From assembly GCA_963823435.1 (NCBI GenBank), contig CAWGLN010000003.1:1-64000 (forward strand): 64,000 nt of DNA, given 5' to 3'. Position numbers and translations under genes: made by a program. The notes beneath the pieces were generated by a model. It was not told where the DNA came from, made no database searches, and saw nothing but the letters and a program-made list of their open reading frames with translations. The stretch comes from CAKZML01 sp963823435. GTDB lineage: Bacteria > Pseudomonadota > Gammaproteobacteria > Steroidobacterales > BM003. Positions 45,254 through 54,052 of the stretch are shown in pieces (position 1 is the first letter of the stretch; every line of letters begins with the position of its first letter).

Positions 45254-46459
45254 TCAAACACGCTCCAGGATCAAGGCTATTCCCTGTCCCACCCCTATAC
45301 ACATGGTACACAGCGCATAACGGCCACCGCTGCGCTGCAACTGGTAACTGGCAGTGGTCACCAGGCGGGCGCCGGACATACCCAGCGGATGCCCCAGGGC
45401 GATGGCGCCGCCGTTGGGATTCACATGGGCGGCGTCGTCGGGCACCCCCAGTTCACGCAGCACCGCAAGACCCTGTGCCGCGAAGGCCTCGTTCAGCTCA
45501 ATCACATCCATGTCTTCAATTTTCAAACCGGCCAGGGCCAGCACCTTGCGCGTTGCGGGCACAGGCCCCATGCCCATGATCGCAGGCTCAACACCGGCAG
45601 ACACCGAAGCCACGATTCTCGCCCGTGGCACCAGGCCAAAAGCCCGCACGGCAGAAGGACTGGCCAACAGCAGTGCGCAGGCGCCGTCGTTAACTCCCGA
45701 GGCATTACCCGCTGTCACGGTCCCGGATTTACGAAACGGGGTGGGAAGTCGGGCCAGGCCTTCTGCGGTGACATCGGCACGCGGATGTTCGTCACGATCC
45801 ACCACCAGGGGATCTGCCTTGCGACGCGGGATCTCAACCGGGACGATTTCTTCGGCCAGGTATCCGGCCACGCGGGCGGCCTCTGCCTTTTGCTGACTGC
45901 GCAAGGCGAACGCATCCTGGTCCTCACGGCTTACCCCAAAGCGCTCCGCTACGTTCTCGGCAGTCTCCGGCATGCTGTCGGTTCCGTATTCCGCCTGCAG
46001 GCGCGGGTTGATAAAACGCCAGCCCAGGGTGGTATCGAACATTTCCGCGTTGCGTGAAAATGCCGTCTCCGCCTTGCCCATCACAAAGGGCGCGCGGGAC
46101 ATGGACTCGACCCCACCGGCAATGATCAGTTGAGCCTCTTCGGTGCGCAATGCACGCGCCGCCATGGCGACTGCATCCATGCCCGATCCGCACAGGCGAT
46201 TCACCGTCACCCCCGGCACCTGCATGGGCAGCCCTGCCAGCAGGCTGGCCATACGGGCAACATTCCGATTGTCCTCACCGGCCTGATTGGCGCAGCCGAA
46301 ATACACATCGTCGACCTGGTTCCAGTCCACCGAGGGTGAACGGGTCATCAGCGCCTTGATGGTCAATGCCGCCAGGTCATCCGGACGCACTGAACTCAAG
46401 CTGCCGCCAAAGCGCCCGATAGGCGTACGCAAGGCATCGCATACAAAGGCCTCTGTCAT
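45254..46459 (-). CDS. paaJ: 3-oxoadipyl-CoA/3-oxo-5,6-dehydrosuberyl-CoA thiolase
   Basis: A 401-residue thiolase of the PcaF/PaaJ type. Catalytic Cys in VTNRLCGSGMDAVAMAAR-like context (TVNRLCGSGMDAVA), the GGVESMSRAPF motif, and the C-terminal NPNGGAIALGHPLGMSGARL with the His and CTMCIGVGQG with the second Cys. It cleaves 3-oxoacyl-CoA intermediates twice, releasing acetyl-CoA and ending in succinyl-CoA. The start was set at 46459, as the upstream extension is not thiolase-like. It overlaps the end of paaI. Confidence 0.92.
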   Translation of the reverse strand: MTEAFVCDALRTPIGRFGGSLSSVRPDDLAALTIKALMTRSPSVDWNQVDDVYFGCANQAGEDNRNVARMASLLAGLPMQVPGVTVNRLCGSGMDAVAMAARALRTEEAQLIIAGGVESMSRAPFVMGKAETAFSRNAEMFDTTLGWRFINPRLQAEYGTDSMPETAENVAERFGVSREDQDAFALRSQQKAEAARVAGYLAEEIVPVEIPRRKADPLVVDRDEHPRADVTAEGLARLPTPFRKSGTVTAGNASGVNDGACALLLASPSAVRAFGLVPRARIVASVSAGVEPAIMGMGPVPATRKVLALAGLKIEDMDVIELNEAFAAQGLAVLRELGVPDDAAHVNPNGGAIALGHPLGMSGARLVTTASYQLQRSGGRYALCTMCIGVGQGIALILERV

Positions 46460-46899
46460 GTCGATTCTCCAGTAAGTTGATCCAGCACCGCGGTGGAAAG
46501 AATCGCCACGGTGCCATAAAAATGGGCGACCTGTACCTCGGCCGCATTGCTTATACAAACCCTGTAACTGCCCTTGCTGCGACCACGGTAGACTTCTTCC
46601 GCCCGGGCCCGGAGGTCCTCCCCGCTGGCAACGCTGCGCAGGTAGTCAATATGTACCGAGGAAGCTACCGCAACCCGGCCATGACTGTTGCTGGCATAGG
46701 CCATGGCGGTATCGGCAAGGGTGAACAACATGCCGCCATGGCAGATACCATGACCGTTACACATGTCCTGGCGAACCTGCATGCCCAACAGCGCATGACC
46801 AGGACCAAATTCAAGCAACTGTATATCCAGGGCCCGAGCCGCTGAATCACGCCCGTACAGGACCTGGACACAGCGCTCGGCCACGGCATCCGGTTCCAT
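46456..46899 (-). CDS. paaI: phenylacetyl-CoA pathway thioesterase
   Basis: A hotdog-fold thioesterase of about 147 residues. HALLGMQVRQDMCNGHGICHGGMLFTLADTAMAYA is the PaaI family core, with the catalytic Asp in LADTAMAYASNSH. It clears stalled acyl-CoA intermediates. Start set at ATG 46899, eight bases after the paaH stop; overlaps paaJ by four bases. Confidence 0.88.
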   Translation of the reverse strand: MEPDAVAERCVQVLYGRDSAARALDIQLLEFGPGHALLGMQVRQDMCNGHGICHGGMLFTLADTAMAYASNSHGRVAVASSVHIDYLRSVASGEDLRARAEEVYRGRSKGSYRVCISNAAEVQVAHFYGTVAILSTAVLDQLTGEST

Positions 46900-46906
46900 A
46901 TTTACT

Positions 46907-48436
46907 TCATTCACTACGGAACTTCCTGCCGGCAAGCGCATGTCCAGCCAGCTGCGGCGTCAGGCGATAACGGTCATCGCCATAGGCGGCGTGCATATTT
47001 CCGACCACACACGCGACGCGCTGCAGATCGATTCTTTCGGCCCATTCCAGGGGCCCCAGGGGGTAATTCACACCCAGTTTCATGGCGGTATCCAGGTCGC
47101 CAGCCGAGCACAGTTGGTGAGCCACCGCCATGGCTGCTTCATTCGCCAGCAGACACACACTGCGCATGACCAGCATGCCTGGCAAATCAGCGACCTCGCT
47201 CACCGATTTACCCAGGGCCTGGAAAAACCCTGCCGCCACCGCCAGCGCATCAGTCTGGCCACTCACCACGGTCAGCGCGATGCGTGGGGTTTTTCGATAG
47301 TCCAGCGCAAGGTCGAACAGCACCAGGGGGCTTAGCCCCTCCTCCACCGCCCGGGTCGTCGCGCTACGACCGTCGGTCAGGGCAACGTAAACACCGTCCA
47401 CCACGAGGTAGCCCGCACCCTCTGTCTGCCTCGGATTCAAACCGGATTCCTGCGCCAGGTCCAGCAATGTACTCGCAGGCCCAAGGTCGCCCACGACCTT
47501 GACCGATTCAGGTTTGGGCCGGGGGGCAATTTGCCGGATGGACGAGGGACTGGGCTCGGATGGGTAAGCATAAAATCCTTCACCGGATTTTCGCCCGAGG
47601 CGGCCAGCGTCCACCATCTCCTTCTGCAACACCGAGGGTCGATAACGCGGGTCGCCGAAGTACGATTCGAACACCGAACTGGTCACCGCAAAATTCACAT
47701 CCAGACCAATCAGGTCCATTAATTCGAACGGGCCCATGGGGAAGCCACCACAGTCGCGATAAATAGCATCCATGGTCTCGACGTCCGCTGCGCCTTCCTG
47801 CAACAGATTCAGCGCTTCTGCATAAAAAGGCCGCGCGACCCGGTTGACGATAAAACCCGGCTGACTGCGGGCAAACACCGGTGACTTGCCCCAGGTGCTC
47901 ATCAGGCCATGCAGGCTTGCCGCTACCTCTGGCGCCGTGCGCAGACCTGACACCACCTCCACCAGACGCATGACGGTCGCCGGATTGAAAAAGTGCAGAC
48001 CCAGTAGACGCTCCGGATTTGTCAGGGCCGCACCGATGGCGGTAATCGACAGGGATGAGGTATTGCTCCCCAGGATGGTGGAATCACCACACAGGCGTTC
48101 CAGGGACTGAAACAAACCCTGCTTGATAGCCAGATCTTCCACTACCGCCTCGATCACCAGTCGACAGGGCTCCAGGCCCCGCAACCCATGCACGACCACG
48201 ATCCGTGTCAGGATCGCGTCACGCTCCTCGCTGGAGATCCGGCCCCGGGTCACCCTCGTGTTCAGCCGCTTGGCCGCCTGCCCAAGCGCGGCGCTGGCTG
48301 CGCCTTCTATCGCGTCATACAACAGAACCGGGTGACCTGCTGCTGCGGCCACCTGCGCAATACCGATACCCATGGTACCCGCACCCACCACACCAACGAT
48401 GTCACTGACATCAAATCTGGGCAACTCAATTGCCAT
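46907..48436 (-). CDS. paaH: 3-hydroxyadipyl-CoA dehydrogenase
   Basis: A 509-residue dehydrogenase. The NAD-binding Rossmann motif GVVGAGTMGIGIAQVAAAAG opens the protein; LLGLHFFNPATVMRLVEVV and SQPGFIVNRVARPFYAEALN are conserved in the 3-hydroxyacyl-CoA dehydrogenase catalytic domain, which is then duplicated (the second half, GPLEWAERI, resembles the first). E. coli PaaH is about the same size. It oxidises 3-hydroxyadipyl-CoA to the 3-oxo form. The start overlaps the end of paaG. Confidence 0.9.
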   Translation of the reverse strand: MAIELPRFDVSDIVGVVGAGTMGIGIAQVAAAAGHPVLLYDAIEGAASAALGQAAKRLNTRVTRGRISSEERDAILTRIVVVHGLRGLEPCRLVIEAVVEDLAIKQGLFQSLERLCGDSTILGSNTSSLSITAIGAALTNPERLLGLHFFNPATVMRLVEVVSGLRTAPEVAASLHGLMSTWGKSPVFARSQPGFIVNRVARPFYAEALNLLQEGAADVETMDAIYRDCGGFPMGPFELMDLIGLDVNFAVTSSVFESYFGDPRYRPSVLQKEMVDAGRLGRKSGEGFYAYPSEPSPSSIRQIAPRPKPESVKVVGDLGPASTLLDLAQESGLNPRQTEGAGYLVVDGVYVALTDGRSATTRAVEEGLSPLVLFDLALDYRKTPRIALTVVSGQTDALAVAAGFFQALGKSVSEVADLPGMLVMRSVCLLANEAAMAVAHQLCSAGDLDTAMKLGVNYPLGPLEWAERIDLQRVACVVGNMHAAYGDDRYRLTPQLAGHALAGRKFRSE

Positions 48437-49220
48437 TGAATTTCGGCTCTCGTCTATCCAGGAAAGCGGCTACGCCTTCCCTGAAATCATTGGTCTCACC
48501 CGCCAGGGTCTGCATGTCCCGCTCCAGGTCCAATTGCTGATCGAGGCTGTTGCTGGAAGAATTCAGAAAACACTGCTTGATCAGGTCCATGGCCCTGGTT
48601 GGTTGACTGGCGAGCTTTTCCGCCATCTGCCAGACATGGTCTTCCAGGACATCGTCGTCGACACAAGCCCAGATCATTCCCCATTGCTCGGCCTGTTCGG
48701 CGCTCACCGGTATCGCCAGCATGGCCATCGCGGTTGCCCGTGCCTGTCCCACCAGCCTGGGAAGCACCCAGGATCCACCGGCATCCGGCACCAGGCCAAT
48801 TTTCGAAAACGCCTGGATAAATCGTGCGGAACGGGCGGCGACAACGATGTCACAGGCGAGTGCAATATTCGCGCCCGCGCCCGCGGCCACGCCGTTCACT
48901 GCACAAATTACCGGCATGCGAAGCCCACGCAGGGTTCGTACCAGGGGGTTGTAGAAATTCTCCAGTGATCTGCCCAGGTCAAGTTTTTCGTCCGGGTCAC
49001 TGGTTTTTCGCGCGCCCAGGTCCTGGCCGGCGCAAAAGCCACGACCGGCGCCCGTGAGAACAAGACAGCGCACCTGCGGGTCGGCATCTGCCGCCCGGAC
49101 CGCAGCGATCAATTCGCCATGCATGTCTTCGTTAAAGCTGTTCAGCTTATCGGGCCGGTTAAGCGTAATACGCAAGACTCCCGGGCGGGCGTCAGTCAGG
49201 ATGCTGCTGAATTCGGACAT
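48426..49220 (-). CDS. paaG: ring-1,2-epoxyphenylacetyl-CoA isomerase
   Basis: A 264-residue crotonase-fold enzyme. FCAGQDLGARK (oxyanion-hole region 1), GVAAGAGANIALACDIVVAA (region 2) and FSKIGLVPDAGGSW match PaaG. The Asp in LVPDAGG is the acid/base. It isomerises the epoxide to oxepin-CoA for PaaZ. It starts the minus-strand paa transcription unit and diverges from the envelope cluster. The paired hydratase PaaF is not visible in the window. Confidence 0.9.
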   Translation of the reverse strand: MSEFSSILTDARPGVLRITLNRPDKLNSFNEDMHGELIAAVRAADADPQVRCLVLTGAGRGFCAGQDLGARKTSDPDEKLDLGRSLENFYNPLVRTLRGLRMPVICAVNGVAAGAGANIALACDIVVAARSARFIQAFSKIGLVPDAGGSWVLPRLVGQARATAMAMLAIPVSAEQAEQWGMIWACVDDDVLEDHVWQMAEKLASQPTRAMDLIKQCFLNSSSNSLDQQLDLERDMQTLAGETNDFREGVAAFLDRREPKFNGN

Positions 49221-49704
49221 GTTCAGGTCCCGGAGTTAGGGAGCCTCTGACCTGGTCATGAGCGAGTATCTTGCGAGTGAAAAATCCGGCTTGCATGTCG
49301 CCAATCTTCGCAAGCCTGCTTACTTACAGCCGATTGGCGCCTTGAATCTGTATCTTTGCGCCAGCAATCTACTTCGTCCAGGCTAAATCAGGTGCTCCTG
49401 AGGTTGAATCAGACCGCATTCTAGTCTGTGGACCAGCAAAATGCTCGGGCGACGCATCTCGCCTGCCCTGCCGGCGCAACTCCAGGCCGCCCGGTTGCTC
49501 GGTAAAATTCATAGGAAGCACCTGGCCCTGGCGACATAATCGACAAGGACAAAGTAGTCACCCGTGCTTGCGCGGACGCACTATTGCACGCCCGCAAATA
49601 TGGCACTTGATCAGACCCGGACCATCTGGTTAAGTGGACACTCGCGACAGCCCGAATGCCGCAGGAAGACGACCCGGGAACCGATACCCGGGCCCGGGAC
49701 AACG
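49221..49704. other. divergent intergenic before the envelope cluster
   Basis: Holds promoters for both divergent units and one TIR element (49236-49402). The remaining bases to 49704 show no supported gene; the upstream extension of the TPR frame lacks a signal sequence. Confidence 0.4.
49236..49402. repeat. MITE-like element with inverted ends, copy 1
   Basis: About 165 bases. It starts AGGGAGCCTCTGACCTGGTC and ends CTAAATCAGGTGCTCCT, which are imperfect inverted repeats. Internal blocks (CCAATCTTCGC, CAATCTACTTCGTCC) are shared with copy 2 at 52450-52610. No open frame. Confidence 0.65.
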
Positions 49705-51273
49705 ATGCACAAGAGCCGAAAATCCACCGTGGCCAGGTTTTTGCTTGCCGGCCTGATTGCCAGTGTCGGCATACCGGCATACCCGCCCCTGCACGCCCAG
49801 GTGCTGCTGGATCTCCCCGGGGCCACCCTTCAATCGGCCGAGGCTCCCCTGCGTCCGGTATTTCTCCAGGTTGATCACGTGGACGCCGCCGAACAAGTCG
49901 AGGCGGCGCGCCTGTTTGACCTGCTGCAAGGCAAGTTGGCTTTCAGCGAGTACACGGAGGCGGTGCAACCGGCTACACAATTAGTGGACCTTGCCCTGCT
50001 GGAATATGGCCCGGACGCGGCGGAACTGGCAGTACCCTGGATCAACCTGGGTCAGGCGCTGGAACTGGCCGACGAGAAGGAGCAGGCCGGGGCCGCCTAC
50101 CTGGAAAGTATCAGGCTGGTTTCAGAACACTACGGCTCGCTGGATTTCAGACTGGTTCGACCACTGGCGGGGTTGGGACGTCTGGCCCAGCAGGCGGGAA
50201 ACAACGAGGAGGCTGTGGAGCTTTTCAGGCAGGCGCGCTACCTGCTGCGCCGCAGCGAGGGTCTATATACCTTGCAACAAGTTCCCATCCTGGAATCCAC
50301 CGCAAACTCACTGGTGGTCATGGGTCAACCGGAGGCCGCGAGCAGGAAACAACGCATTGTGCTTGAACTGTATGTGAGGGCATACGGTACCACTTCCCCT
50401 GAATTGGTTGCGCCCCTGATGCAACTCGGCCACTGGAACGGGCTTATGTACCAGTCTTTGAGCCCCGCTTCCCAGGCCAAGATGGTGTGTATGATCGATC
50501 GCCGGGCGGTGCCGGAATATTCCACCTCCAGCCAGTGTGTGCTGCCTGGTCAGCGCGACCTGTATCGTGCGGCCATTGCCATAATCGAAAAAAACTACGG
50601 GGTGGACGACCCACGCCTGATCGGACCCTTAAGGGCCATGGCAAATAGTTACTATCTCAATTCGGTGCGCTGGGTGAGGCGACAGGACGGCCAGGGAAGC
50701 GCCTATACAGGTGGTGCACCCACCGTCTACTACGAGGCGGTTAACCAGGAAACCGGCGCGCGCGACGCGCTGGAGCGAGCCCTGCAGATCATCCGCAAGC
50801 AAACGGATCATGACCCTGGAAGCGAGGCTCAACTGCTCGTCGACCTGGGCGACTGGCATATTGCTTTCAGGCGAAACGTTCCCGAGGGTCAGCAGTATTA
50901 CCAACAAGCATGGCAGCTGATTGCCGAGGGCGAATACGGCCCGGACGGAGCCAACCTGGCGTTTCAAGAGCCGAAGCAGTTGTTGGTCAAGCAGCCATCC
51001 CTGTCCCAGTCGCGTGCTTACTCCACCGGATACAACAACACCCAGACCCCACCCAGGGGACACATCGTTATTCAGTTTGACGTGAGCGAGGATGGGAGTG
51101 TCCTCAACGGCATGATCCTGGAACCCGCGCAGGAAGACCTCCAGGGCGAGGCCCGAAGAGCATTGGACGCGCTGGGCAAATCCTATTATCGCCCCAGGCT
51201 GATCGATGGAGTGGTGGTTTATACTGGCGCCACAATATGGCGGAACGAGGCTACCGAGGCCGACTCCCCCTGA
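49705..51273 (+). CDS. exported TPR protein with TonB-C-like end
   Basis: About 522 residues from ATG 49705, where a signal peptide begins (RFLLAGLIASVGIPAYP). The middle is a run of TPR-like helices (PDAAELAVPWINLGQALELA, LVRPLAGLGRLAQQAGNNEE, ARDALERALQIIRKQ). The last 75 residues (RGHIVIQFDVSEDGSVLNGM ... YYRPRLIDGVVVYTG) have the beta-alpha-beta pattern of the TonB C-terminal domain, seen in exported TPR proteins. It is the first gene of the plus-strand envelope cluster. Likely periplasmic. Function unknown. Confidence 0.7.
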   Translation: MHKSRKSTVARFLLAGLIASVGIPAYPPLHAQVLLDLPGATLQSAEAPLRPVFLQVDHVDAAEQVEAARLFDLLQGKLAFSEYTEAVQPATQLVDLALLEYGPDAAELAVPWINLGQALELADEKEQAGAAYLESIRLVSEHYGSLDFRLVRPLAGLGRLAQQAGNNEEAVELFRQARYLLRRSEGLYTLQQVPILESTANSLVVMGQPEAASRKQRIVLELYVRAYGTTSPELVAPLMQLGHWNGLMYQSLSPASQAKMVCMIDRRAVPEYSTSSQCVLPGQRDLYRAAIAIIEKNYGVDDPRLIGPLRAMANSYYLNSVRWVRRQDGQGSAYTGGAPTVYYEAVNQETGARDALERALQIIRKQTDHDPGSEAQLLVDLGDWHIAFRRNVPEGQQYYQQAWQLIAEGEYGPDGANLAFQEPKQLLVKQPSLSQSRAYSTGYNNTQTPPRGHIVIQFDVSEDGSVLNGMILEPAQEDLQGEARRALDALGKSYYRPRLIDGVVVYTGATIWRNEATEADSP

Positions 51274-51383
51274 CCCCGGCTAGAGTGGCTTGAAACTCAC
51301 AGCGCGCTAGCGTATCTAAGGAGTTATGGCACCGGAACCGGGCGCGGGGCGGGCTGTTCATGAGACTAGGACGCGGAGACAAT

Positions 51384-52451
51384 ATGTTATTAAATAATTG
51401 GTTACGACTCATTCCTCTGGCATTTTTTTTGCTGGCGGGCTGCGTCACGCCACCACCGCCCGCAGCCAGTACACCACCCACGCCACCGCCCAGCGCCACC
51501 CCGCCCCCGAGTCCCTCGACACCCCAGACCAGTGCCGGGCAGCAGTCATCCTCAGAAAGCCAGCCCACAAGTCAGGGTGAGCAAGGTGCCGAGAGCCAGG
51601 CCCCAGGTGACCCGGGCGAGCAGGCAGACCAGGCCGGTGAGAGCGCCGGTGAGCAGGCCGAGTCGTCCGACGCCGGCGACGCGGACGCCTGGCCGACCGG
51701 GCAGGGGCAAGCCGGGGAGCCCGAAGAGGAGGATCCCTGGGCCGAAAGCCAGGGTTCCACGCAAATGGATTCTTCCGCGGCCACGGACGAGGCGGCCTGG
51801 GAAAGTACAGGCGCCGGGGATGCGAATGACGGGGAGCAATCAGGCGGCGAGCCCGGCCAGGGCGCCATGACGGAGCCAGGGGCGACAAACTCCGGATTCC
51901 CGGCCGGCAGCCCTGGAGACACGGGTCAACCTGGCGGCCAGACCTCTACCGCTGGATCGGCAGGCAGCGCCGGTGGCGGATTGCCACCCGGAGGGCTGCC
52001 CAGCGGTCAGACACCCGAGGAGCGCTCGGCCGAACTGGACAAGATACTGGGCGGATCCATGGTAGTGTTTGACAGCGCCATGCTGGAAGAGCAAAAGCGG
52101 GCGCAAGCCGGGCGCCAGGGAGGGAGTCAGAACGGTGCCAGCGGCAGCGCCAGCATCCCGGGGCTGGATGAAACCGGCGGTGCAGGCGCAGTAGCGGGCA
52201 CAGGCGCAGCGGACCAGGCCGGGGGCCAGGAAAAGGAACCCGGGGATACAAGCACCGATGGCTCCAGGAGTACAGTGCAGGGCGCGCCGGGAAATCGTAG
52301 TGGCGTGACACCGGAAAATATACCCAGTGGTCACGACGACGATGTGGTTGCGCGCCAGTTGCGTGAGGCAGCCGAGAACGAGACGGACCCGGCATTGCGT
52401 GAAAAATTGTGGGACGAATACCGACGCTACAAAACAGGATCAGGCAATTAA
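51384..52451 (+). CDS. Pro/Gly/Gln-rich low-complexity lipoprotein
   Basis: About 355 residues from ATG 51384 (GGAG six bases upstream). Signal and lipobox LIPLAFFLLAGC are followed by a Pro/Thr/Ala stretch (PPPAASTPPTPPP) and a long acidic Gly/Ser/Gln/Glu-rich region with no stable fold expected. Only the C-terminal 40 residues (DDVVARQLREAAENETDPAL) look helical and conserved-like. Such a protein could span the periplasm or extend from the outer membrane as a flexible tether. Its stop lies at the edge of the TIR element. No family is recognised. Confidence 0.65.
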   Translation: MLLNNWLRLIPLAFFLLAGCVTPPPPAASTPPTPPPSATPPPSPSTPQTSAGQQSSSESQPTSQGEQGAESQAPGDPGEQADQAGESAGEQAESSDAGDADAWPTGQGQAGEPEEEDPWAESQGSTQMDSSAATDEAAWESTGAGDANDGEQSGGEPGQGAMTEPGATNSGFPAGSPGDTGQPGGQTSTAGSAGSAGGGLPPGGLPSGQTPEERSAELDKILGGSMVVFDSAMLEEQKRAQAGRQGGSQNGASGSASIPGLDETGGAGAVAGTGAADQAGGQEKEPGDTSTDGSRSTVQGAPGNRSGVTPENIPSGHDDDVVARQLREAAENETDPALREKLWDEYRRYKTGSGN

Positions 52452-52610
52452 GGAGTCTGTATAACTTGATGAACTCGTTTCTTGCAGATAAAAAATCAAG
52501 CTTTTGTGCTGCCAATCTTCGCGAGCGGGCTATTCCGTGCGCTGGTCCCTTGAATCTGAACCCTTTCGCCCACAATCTACTTCGTCCGGAATAAATCAGA
52601 GGCCCATCAG
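52450..52610. repeat. MITE-like element with inverted ends, copy 2
   Basis: Begins AAGGAGTCTGTATAACTTGA and ends GAATAAATCAGAGGCCCATCAG. It shares blocks CCAATCTTCGC, CTTGAATCTG and CAATCTACTTCGTCC with copy 1. It exactly fills the gap between two lipoprotein genes. Confidence 0.65.
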
Positions 52611-53846
52611 GTGAGTTTTCAAACCAGCAACATATACGGCAGAGGAATCGGGGCGGCGTTATGCGCCTTGCTTGCATGCAGCCTGCTTACTGCCTGCGTG
52701 TCGGAAAAAGTACGGGTAGTGAACGACACCCTGGCCATACATGCCGAGGAAGCGATTCCCGAATCGCTGTTGCTTGACGTGGGTATTGGCATTTTTGATC
52801 CAGGCATCCCGGAAGACGAATCCAGTTGGGAAAAACAGCGGGTCTACCCGGCTGTGCGCAGGGCTGAGTCCCGTTACATACCCTACACCCTGAAAGGAAC
52901 CATGCAGAACACCGGTCAATGGGGTTCCATCTGGGTGGTCCCGACGAATTCCAATGCCGTGGACGTTTCCGTGAATGGCACTTTGCTGGCATCGGATGGG
53001 GAGACTCTCGCCGTGCACGTAACCGTGGTGGATGCCACGGGTCGGCAATGGCTGAACAAGGAATATTCCGGCGCTGCCAGCAAGTATTCCTACAACGACG
53101 AATTTCAGTTGGAGCAGGATCCTTTCCAGAATATCTATAACCAGATCGCCAATGACATACTCGCGGCCCGTGAAAAACTCGCCGACAAGGACATCACTAC
53201 CATACGAAGTGTTGCCGGCCTGAAGTTCGCCACCGAATTTGCGCCGGACACGTTTGACAGCTACCTGAGCCAGGACAAGAAAGGCGTCTTCCACATCAAT
53301 CGTCTGCCCGCAAAAGACGAACCCATGATGCAGCGCATGTACCTGATACGCGATCGCGAGTACATGTTGTTTGATGTCATGGATGAACACTACGGCAATT
53401 TCCACACGAATATGGATGGACCGTACGAGAACTGGCGCAAATACAGTTACGAAGAGACCATCGCGCAACGGGAAGTTGCCGAGTCCGCCATGCGACGCAA
53501 GTTACTGGGAGCAGCCGCCATTATCGGTGGACTGGTGATGTCCCAGAACACCAATTCCTCGGCCGGCAGCGTCGCCAGCACGGCAGCGGTCCTGGGTGGT
53601 ATTGCTGCCTTCAAGAGCGGTATGGATCGATCAGCGGAGTCCAAGATTCACGAGGATGCACTCAAGGAGCTTTCCGGCTCCCTGGAGGCTGAAGTCAGAC
53701 CCATGGTGGTCGAGATAGAAGGAACTTCCGTGGAATTGACCGGTTCGGCTGAAGCCCAGTACGAGGAATGGCGCGCAATTCTGAAAGAAATCTACCAGGC
53801 CGAATCGGAGTATACGATGGCTCCTGCGGAGGGCGACGGCGGCTAG
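52611..53846 (+). CDS. lipoprotein of the envelope cluster
   Basis: A 411-residue protein starting at GTG 52611 with lipobox LLACSLLTAC. The mature part first forms a mixed alpha/beta domain (VGIGIFDPGIPEDES, ESRYIPYTLKGTMQNTGQWG, VDVSVNGTLLASDGETLAV) like the LPS-assembly or curli-export type of outer-membrane lipoproteins. Then it has a helical region and a glycine-rich hydrophobic hairpin (LLGAAAIIGGLVMS, STAAVLGGIAAFKSG) that could insert in a membrane. The family is not recognised. It lies between the low-complexity lipoprotein and the TPR membrane protein. Confidence 0.65.
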   Translation: MSFQTSNIYGRGIGAALCALLACSLLTACVSEKVRVVNDTLAIHAEEAIPESLLLDVGIGIFDPGIPEDESSWEKQRVYPAVRRAESRYIPYTLKGTMQNTGQWGSIWVVPTNSNAVDVSVNGTLLASDGETLAVHVTVVDATGRQWLNKEYSGAASKYSYNDEFQLEQDPFQNIYNQIANDILAAREKLADKDITTIRSVAGLKFATEFAPDTFDSYLSQDKKGVFHINRLPAKDEPMMQRMYLIRDREYMLFDVMDEHYGNFHTNMDGPYENWRKYSYEETIAQREVAESAMRRKLLGAAAIIGGLVMSQNTNSSAGSVASTAAVLGGIAAFKSGMDRSAESKIHEDALKELSGSLEAEVRPMVVEIEGTSVELTGSAEAQYEEWRAILKEIYQAESEYTMAPAEGDGG

Positions 53847-54052
53847 GGACAGCCACTGACGTCAGACGCTTATAGCAAGCGCATCCTTCGACCCCGGTGG
53901 TCCAGGCATCCCGGGGCTACAGGGCAAGAGGTCCATCGGATACACTGCACGGTGGAATGAATGCCCGGGCGGCAGAGCGCGGGGCATTCTGCAACGCGAA
54001 TCCATCGTTCAAAGACAACCATCGAGGGCCGGCATCAAGACTGGCGAGCTGA
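53847..54052. other. intergenic within the cluster
   Basis: A 206-base gap with no strong terminator, compatible with one transcript running through. Confidence 0.35.
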
